Source: Zwartia vadi (GTDB lineage Bacteria; Pseudomonadota; Gammaproteobacteria; Burkholderiales; Burkholderiaceae_B). From it: a DNA stretch of 64,000 nucleotides. A model generated the notes under the pieces. It searched no databases, was not told the origin of the DNA, and saw only the letters and a program-made list of their open reading frames with translations. Position numbers and translations under genes: made by a program. How positions within the stretch are numbered: the stretch's first letter is position 1; every line of letters begins with the position of its first letter. Positions 58,745-64,000 of the stretch are shown here, in pieces. The stretch is from assembly GCF_030410375.1 (NCBI RefSeq), contig NZ_JAUHHE010000009.1, positions 91,518-155,517 of the forward strand, in the 5' to 3' direction.

Positions 58745-59427
58745 TGGAAACACCACAGTCTATGGCTAAGCATGCGGAACATTTGAAACAAGCATGCCAA
58801 GCACTCGAGCTAAACCCGTCTGACAAAAAGCAAACGCAATTACTTGAGTATTTAAGTCAACTATTAAAGTGGAACAAAACCTATAACCTCACGGCAATCC
58901 GTGATGCTGAACAAGCGTTGATTCAACATATTTTTGATAGCCTGTCAGTCGTGCCGATCTTAAATAAACTGAGGATGGCGCAGGAGGAAAAAGGTATCAA
59001 AGTTCTGGACGTAGGATCGGGTGCAGGTTTGCCGGGCGTCGTGATCGCGATCATGATGACAAATGCAAAAGTGACCTGTGTCGATACGGTTGAAAAGAAA
59101 ATGTCCTTTGTCAGACAAATGATTAGCGTATTGAAATTAGAAAATCTACAGGCCGTGCACGCGCGAGTGGAAAACATGGTGAGCGAGAAATACGATGTCG
59201 TGACTTCACGCGCATTTGCGAGTCTAAAAGATTTTGCGAATCTGGCAGGCCACCATGTCGATGAAAAGGGATACTTACTCGCCATGAAAGGCAAAGAACC
59301 CACAGAAGAAATAGAAGACTTACTAAAAGAAACAAACTGGAAGGTGCAATCGATTCAATCATTGCTTGTTCCGCAGCTCAACGCACAGCGATGCTTAGTA
59401 TGGATGAATCAAAAAGGAACACAATGA
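58744..59427 (+). CDS. rsmG: 16S rRNA (guanine-N7) methyltransferase RsmG
   Basis: A 227-residue SAM-dependent methyltransferase modifying G527 of 16S rRNA. The SAM motif is LDVGSGAGLPGV, and the N-terminus has LKWNKTYNLTAI, both RsmG signatures. Its ATG overlaps the mnmG stop by one base (TGATG), and its stop overlaps the parA start (ATGA). Confidence 0.96.
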   Translation: METPQSMAKHAEHLKQACQALELNPSDKKQTQLLEYLSQLLKWNKTYNLTAIRDAEQALIQHIFDSLSVVPILNKLRMAQEEKGIKVLDVGSGAGLPGVVIAIMMTNAKVTCVDTVEKKMSFVRQMISVLKLENLQAVHARVENMVSEKYDVVTSRAFASLKDFANLAGHHVDEKGYLLAMKGKEPTEEIEDLLKETNWKVQSIQSLLVPQLNAQRCLVWMNQKGTQ

Positions 59428-60221
59428 CGGAAATGACATCACGAAGCGCGCGTGTTTTTTGTATAGCAAATCAAAAAGGCGGAGTCGGGAAAACGACAAC
59501 AGCAATCAACCTTGCTGCGGGACTTGCTAAACATAAACAACGTGTATTACTGATAGATCTAGACCCTCAAGGTAATGCGACCATGGGGAGCGGTGTGGAT
59601 AAAAGTTCACTTGCACATAATTTATATGATGTGTTGATTGGTGCCGCAACAATTAAAGAAGCTCGGTTACGTTCAGAGACAGGTCATTATGATGTGTTGC
59701 CTGCGAATCGAGAACTATCTGGTGCAGAAATCGATTTGGTCGGCATGGAAAAAAGAGAGCTGCAACTTAAACAAGCGATCGATCTCGTTGCTGAAGAATA
59801 TGATTTTGTATTGATCGATTGTCCACCGACACTCTCTCTTTTAACGCTCAATGGACTCGCCGCGGCACATGGCGTCATCATTCCAATGCAATGTGAGTAC
59901 TTTGCATTGGAAGGCTTATCCGATCTGGTCAACACAATTAAACGCGTACATCGCAACATCAATCCTGAATTAAGTTTGATTGGGCTCTTGAGAGTGATGT
60001 TTGACCCCAGAGTCACACTTCAACAACAGGTATCAGCACAGTTGGAAGCACACTTTGGAGACAAGGTTTTCAAAACCGTCGTACCCAGAAATGTCAGACT
60101 TGCCGAAGCGCCCAGCCATGGCATGCCAGGAGTTGTATACGACCCAAGTTCACGAGGAGCCCAAGCCTACATCGCATTTGGTGCGGAAGTTATTGAACGC
60201 TTGCGTCAGAAAGTAGAATAA
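59424..60221 (+). CDS. parA: Chromosome partitioning ATPase ParA (Soj)
   Basis: A 265-residue deviant Walker ATPase that binds DNA and, with ParB-parS, moves replicated origins apart. The deviant Walker A is NQKGGVGKTTT, and Walker B-type regions are LLIDLDPQGN and FVLIDCPPTLSLL. The ATG at 59424 has AAGGA upstream and overlaps the rsmG stop. The short N-terminus marks a chromosomal ParA rather than a plasmid one with a regulatory HTH. Confidence 0.97.
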   Translation: MTEMTSRSARVFCIANQKGGVGKTTTAINLAAGLAKHKQRVLLIDLDPQGNATMGSGVDKSSLAHNLYDVLIGAATIKEARLRSETGHYDVLPANRELSGAEIDLVGMEKRELQLKQAIDLVAEEYDFVLIDCPPTLSLLTLNGLAAAHGVIIPMQCEYFALEGLSDLVNTIKRVHRNINPELSLIGLLRVMFDPRVTLQQQVSAQLEAHFGDKVFKTVVPRNVRLAEAPSHGMPGVVYDPSSRGAQAYIAFGAEVIERLRQKVE

Positions 60222-60232
60222 AGGAAAAGAAA

Positions 60233-61138
60233 ATGGTCACTAAAAAACCGAAAGGACTGGGCCGCGGACTTGAAGCACTATTGGGTGCTGATGCACCTGG
60301 ATTGAGTCAGCTTGGACAGACAGAAACAACAAAAACACTTCCAAATGTACTGTCAGTTACAAAATTACAAGCTGGAAAATATCAGCCCAGAACAAGGATG
60401 GATGAAGGTGCGCTCGCAGAGCTTGCGGATTCAATACGCTCACAAGGAATAATGCAACCAATTTTAGTTCGCCCACTTGCTGAAACAAATGGGCGCTACG
60501 AAATTATTGCTGGCGAACGACGCTTCAGAGCCGCACAATTAGCGGGTTTGACAGAAGTGCCTGTGCTTGTGCGAGAGGTGGCCGATGAACATGCGGCGGC
60601 AATGGCGTTGATTGAAAACATTCAACGAGAGGATCTCAATCCTTTAGAAGAGGCGCACGGAGTTAAAAGACTATTAGATGAGTTTGGATTAACACATGAG
60701 CAGGCAGCTACAGCAATTGGACGCTCAAGATCTGCAACAAGCAATCTTCTCAGGTTGTTGAATTTAGCAACACCCATCCAGACGATGTTGTTAGCTGGGG
60801 ACATTGATATGGGACATGCGCGTGCATTGCTTGCAGTCGATAGTGCCACCCAGATTCAATTGGCCAATCAAATTATTGCGAAAAGACTTTCTGTGAGGGA
60901 AGCAGAGAAGCTCGTCGCACGCACAGCAACAGAAACAAGCGCAAAACCAAAGCGTACAAATGGCGGAAGTGCGCGTGATGTGAGCAGACTGGAAGAAACG
61001 CTTTCTGATCAACTCGGAACTAAAGTGTCATTAAAAATCGGATCAAAAGGACGTGGACAATTGGTCATCGATTTTCATGGCTGGGAACATTGCTCGGCAC
61101 TGATTGAAAAAATGCAATTAAAAGAAGAATTAATATGA
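60233..61138 (+). CDS. parB: Chromosome partitioning protein ParB (Spo0J)
   Basis: A 301-residue parS-binding CTPase. The N-terminus (KPKGLGRGLEALLG) is the ParA-interacting peptide; the CTP/ParB box has IAGERRFRAAQLAG and NIQREDLNPLEEA; the HTH includes EQAATAIGRSRSATSNLLRL; a C-terminal dimerisation region ends the protein. Three matching parS sites lie upstream of mnmG. Its stop overlaps the start of the rhodanese gene (ATGA). Confidence 0.97.
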   Translation: MVTKKPKGLGRGLEALLGADAPGLSQLGQTETTKTLPNVLSVTKLQAGKYQPRTRMDEGALAELADSIRSQGIMQPILVRPLAETNGRYEIIAGERRFRAAQLAGLTEVPVLVREVADEHAAAMALIENIQREDLNPLEEAHGVKRLLDEFGLTHEQAATAIGRSRSATSNLLRLLNLATPIQTMLLAGDIDMGHARALLAVDSATQIQLANQIIAKRLSVREAEKLVARTATETSAKPKRTNGGSARDVSRLEETLSDQLGTKVSLKIGSKGRGQLVIDFHGWEHCSALIEKMQLKEELI

Positions 61139-62751
61139 AACCATTAACACCGTCCTTTGTGTCCCCCACCTTGTTAAAGAAATGGTTACATGACGGACGA
61201 GAGATCGCACTTTTGGACGTTAGGGAGCATGGTCAATATGGGGAGGAGCATCTCTTTTACGTAGTCTCAACGCCCTACAGCAAATTAGAGTCCGAGGTCT
61301 TGCGACTGGCGCCAAGAAAAAATGTTCGAATGGTGTTAGTGGGCGACTCAAAGAATGATCTGTCGATTAAAGCGAATCAACGACTCCTTGAGTTAGGCTA
61401 TAGCCAAGTACATATCCTAGATGGCGGTGTCGCGGCATGGCGACAGGCTGGATACGAAGTGTTTGCCGGTGTCAATCTGCCAAGTAAAGCCTTTGGAGAG
61501 TTGGCGGAGCACGCCTTCAACACACCAAGAATATCTGCGTTGGAATTAAATGAAAAAATTGCCAATAAAGAAGACGTGATTGTTTTGGATGGTAGGCCTT
61601 ATCAAGAGTTTAAAAAAATGAGCATCCCTACGGCAATGTGTTGCCCCAATGGTGAGCTCGCACTCAGAATCGACGACATTGTCAAAAATCCTGATACAAC
61701 AATCGTCATCAATTGCGCAGGTAGAACCCGTAGCATCATTGGCGCACAGACACTTATTAATTTAGGCTTGCCAAATAAAATATTGGCGCTTGAAAACGGA
61801 ACGCAAGGTTGGTATTTAGCTGATCTGAAACTTGAGCATGGCAAAACAAGCAAGCATCCAGAAACCATTGACACACACACACTTTCTTTAAAGCAACAGC
61901 GCGCGCGCGAACTCGCGCTTAAACATAAGATTGCTTTTGTCGATGGTGCAACGGTAGAGCGTTGGCTAAAGGAAAAAGACCGCACAACATACCTATGCGA
62001 TGTTCGTACGCCAGAGGAGTTTGCTCAGCAAACCGTCAAGGGAGCGCAACACACCCCCGGTGGACAGCTGGTTCAGGCAACGGATCAATATATCGGAACA
62101 AAAGGCGCACGCATCGTTGTGTTTGATCAGGAAAATGTTCGGGCACCTGCAATGGCATCGTGGCTCGCCATGTTGGGTTGGGATGTCGCCGTTTGGGATG
62201 GTGCATTGAATCATCAATGGTCAACAGAACACACCAATCAAAGTGAGTCCAAACATTCCGAAGCATTAGTGGGTCAAACAATCACTGCTCAACGTATAGC
62301 TGCTGAACAAATCTCTCAGCAAATACAGGCAGGCGCACGAGTGTTAGATATGCGGCCGAGTATGAAATATCGAGAAGCTCATATACAAAATGCAGTCTGG
62401 ACAATTCGACCTTTATTGCATTCGATGTCAGCTCAGATAAAAGACCAAGCGATCCTTGTCCTTGCTGAGGAAGAGATCATTGCTCAACTCGCAACAAAGG
62501 ATCTCGTGGAACTAGGCGCCAAAAGTGTAAGTTTTAATGTTGACCCTCCCTCAAAATGGTCGCAAGTCAAACTCAGCGTCAGGTCAACACCCGAACACCC
62601 GTCAGACAAGGAATGTATAGATTACTTATTCTTTGTTCATGACAGGCATGACGGAAATAAAGCTGCAGCCAGACAATATTTAGCCTGGGAAATGAATTTG
62701 CTTGCGCAAATCGATGAACAAGAAAAAGCGGCTTTCAAGTTGCCACATTAA
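61135..62751 (+). CDS. Multi-domain rhodanese-like protein coupled to parB
   Basis: A 538-residue cytoplasmic protein with four tandem rhodanese-like domains (about 8-115, 130-240, 260-360 and 385-470) and a C-terminal region of about 60 residues. Only the second has a canonical-looking catalytic loop with cysteine (NCAGRTRS). In the others the cysteine place reads GDSKNDLS, FDQENVRAP and AEEEII, so they are probably inactive. Sulfur transfer or phosphate/thiol sensing is possible; the role is unknown. The ATG overlaps the parB stop by 4 nt, so it is translationally coupled to the chromosome-partition operon. Confidence 0.78.
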   Translation: MKPLTPSFVSPTLLKKWLHDGREIALLDVREHGQYGEEHLFYVVSTPYSKLESEVLRLAPRKNVRMVLVGDSKNDLSIKANQRLLELGYSQVHILDGGVAAWRQAGYEVFAGVNLPSKAFGELAEHAFNTPRISALELNEKIANKEDVIVLDGRPYQEFKKMSIPTAMCCPNGELALRIDDIVKNPDTTIVINCAGRTRSIIGAQTLINLGLPNKILALENGTQGWYLADLKLEHGKTSKHPETIDTHTLSLKQQRARELALKHKIAFVDGATVERWLKEKDRTTYLCDVRTPEEFAQQTVKGAQHTPGGQLVQATDQYIGTKGARIVVFDQENVRAPAMASWLAMLGWDVAVWDGALNHQWSTEHTNQSESKHSEALVGQTITAQRIAAEQISQQIQAGARVLDMRPSMKYREAHIQNAVWTIRPLLHSMSAQIKDQAILVLAEEEIIAQLATKDLVELGAKSVSFNVDPPSKWSQVKLSVRSTPEHPSDKECIDYLFFVHDRHDGNKAAARQYLAWEMNLLAQIDEQEKAAFKLPH

Positions 62752-62849
62752 AAAAGACCCAAAGAAAAAGATTTTCTTAGTGAGCGAACGCATTTAGACC
62801 TACATCTGTCGAATATGAAGCCAAACTGTCATATAAGAAGGCTAAGGTC

Positions 62850-62878
62850 TTGACAATAAGGAAATGTTCGTTCATAAT
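62850..62878 (+). promoter_or_regulatory. Promoter of the tRNA-tuf operon
   Basis: A perfect TTGACA (62850-62855), a 17-bp spacer and CATAAT (62873-62878), 5 of 6 consensus. The tRNA-Tyr start lies 16 bp after the -10 box. It is the strongest promoter I can see in the window. The 98-bp gap after the rhodanese gene also has a weak AT-only hairpin (62762-62778). Confidence 0.85.
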
Positions 62879-62893
62879 CGTTGGTTCTCTTGT

Positions 62894-62980
62894 GGAGAGG
62901 TGCCCGAGTGGTTAAAGGGGGCAGACTGTAAATCTGTTGGCCTTGCGCCTACGTTGGTTCGAATCCAACCTTCTCCACCA
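62894..62980 (+). tRNA. tRNA-Tyr (anticodon GTA)
   Basis: An 87-nt class II tRNA with CCA encoded. The acceptor stem GGAGAGG pairs with CTTCTCC, the anticodon loop is CTGTAAA, a long variable arm follows (about TTGGCCTTGCGCCTACG), and the T loop is GTTCGAATC. First gene of the tRNA-tuf operon. Confidence 0.97.
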
Positions 62981-63017
62981 AGAGGCGACTGTTTAGACGG
63001 ACGCAAACTCGATATGG

Positions 63018-63091
63018 GCGGGTGTAGCTCAATGGTAGAGCAGAAGCCTTCCAAGCTTACGACGAGGGTTCGATTCCCTTCACCCGCTCCA
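63018..63091 (+). tRNA. tRNA-Gly (anticodon TCC)
   Basis: A 74-nt tRNA with CCA encoded. The acceptor stem GCGGGTG pairs with CACCCGC, the anticodon loop CTTCCAA gives TCC and the T loop is GTTCGATTC. It lies 37 bp after tRNA-Tyr. The 178 bp before tRNA-Thr contain no gene I can see. Confidence 0.97.
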
Positions 63092-63269
63092 GCGGCAAGT
63101 GCAGGTACCTAGGCAGTGAGAGTAACTAAGTATCAGGTATTAGTATTTAAACGGGCTGTAAAACGATATTCGTCATACAAGTCCGTTAGTAATGAATAGT
63201 AAGTTAGTTAAATAGTAAGGCAATTTAGTTAGACAAATTTTAGGTTCGTGGGGCATGCCCGGCGAATGC

Positions 63270-63344
<75 letters not shown>

Positions 63345-63428
63345 GAAGATTTTCAGTATATAGCGCCGCTAGTACAAAAATTTTATTTCTTCAATCACAT
63401 TAGCTTCAGCTCAGGTCAGGAGTCAGCC

Positions 63429-64000
<572 letters not shown>

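Noticed and set aside
62762..62778. Hairpin AAGAAAA-AGA-TTTTCTT as a terminator of the par operon
   Set aside because: The stem is almost all A/T and would be too weak for an intrinsic terminator.
63251..63260. GGGCATGCCC palindrome before tRNA-Thr
   Set aside because: Short and within a tRNA precursor spacer; no sign of more than chance or processing.

Overview
The window is an uninterrupted stretch of a bacterial chromosome that includes the replication-origin region. The gene content points to a betaproteobacterium of the order Burkholderiales, most likely an Alcaligenaceae/Bordetella relative with moderate GC. The pointers are the argS-SPOR-dsbA block, small conserved proteins (DUF1840, DUF1330, DUF455, Smg) and the run mnmG-rsmG-parA-parB followed by tRNA-Tyr/Gly/Thr and tuf. 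This family placement is inference from gene order and protein resemblance. No insertion sequence, prophage or CRISPR array was seen.

Layout. 0-3 kb: tail of a thiosulfate-oxidation (sox) cluster (soxB, a SoxH-like metallohydrolase, a SoxW-like thioredoxin). 3-9 kb: a dual GGDEF/EAL receptor, then divergent membrane (hppA) and soluble (ppa) pyrophosphatases. 9-14.6 kb: small catabolic or detoxification genes (alpha/beta hydrolase, gamma-glutamyltransferase, PaiB-like flavoprotein, class II aldolase, 2-hydroxyacid dehydrogenase). 14.6-20.7 kb: information processing (rhlE, prfC, rpoN) with two hypothetical proteins. 20.7-25.4 kb: leuA with a possible leucine attenuator, DUF455, DUF3429, a SET-domain methyltransferase and panB. 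25.4-29.6 kb: topB with a histone-H1-like tail, gluQ and smg. 29.7-32.8 kb: a TRAP-TAXI transporter. 32.9-39.7 kb: a leucine-catabolism locus (mccA, mccB, MerR regulator, metallo-hydrolase, metC, DUF1330) with two copies of an identical 17-nt operator. 39.7-44.4 kb: dsbA, a SPOR protein, argS, DUF1840 and an iron alcohol dehydrogenase.

44.4-62.8 kb is the origin region. gyrB, dnaN and dnaA read left; rpmH, rnpA, yidD, yidC and mnmE read right. A 440-bp AT-rich gap after mnmE has a tandem row of DnaA boxes and is the best oriC candidate. An aminotransferase and an AbrB-family membrane protein follow. A second AT-rich gap then carries two more perfect DnaA boxes and three perfect parS sites, just before mnmG-rsmG-parA-parB and a four-domain rhodanese-like protein translationally coupled to parB. 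The end of the window holds a consensus promoter, tRNA-Tyr, tRNA-Gly, tRNA-Thr and the start of tuf.

Points worth following up: the bipartite DnaA-box/parS layout, the multi-rhodanese protein in the par operon, the SET methyltransferase close to a TopB with an H1-like lysine tail, the duplicated LiuR-type operator, the Leu-rich leader before leuA, and five convergent gene pairs whose stop codons overlap by exactly 4 nt. No wholly new multi-gene defence or mobile system is visible.
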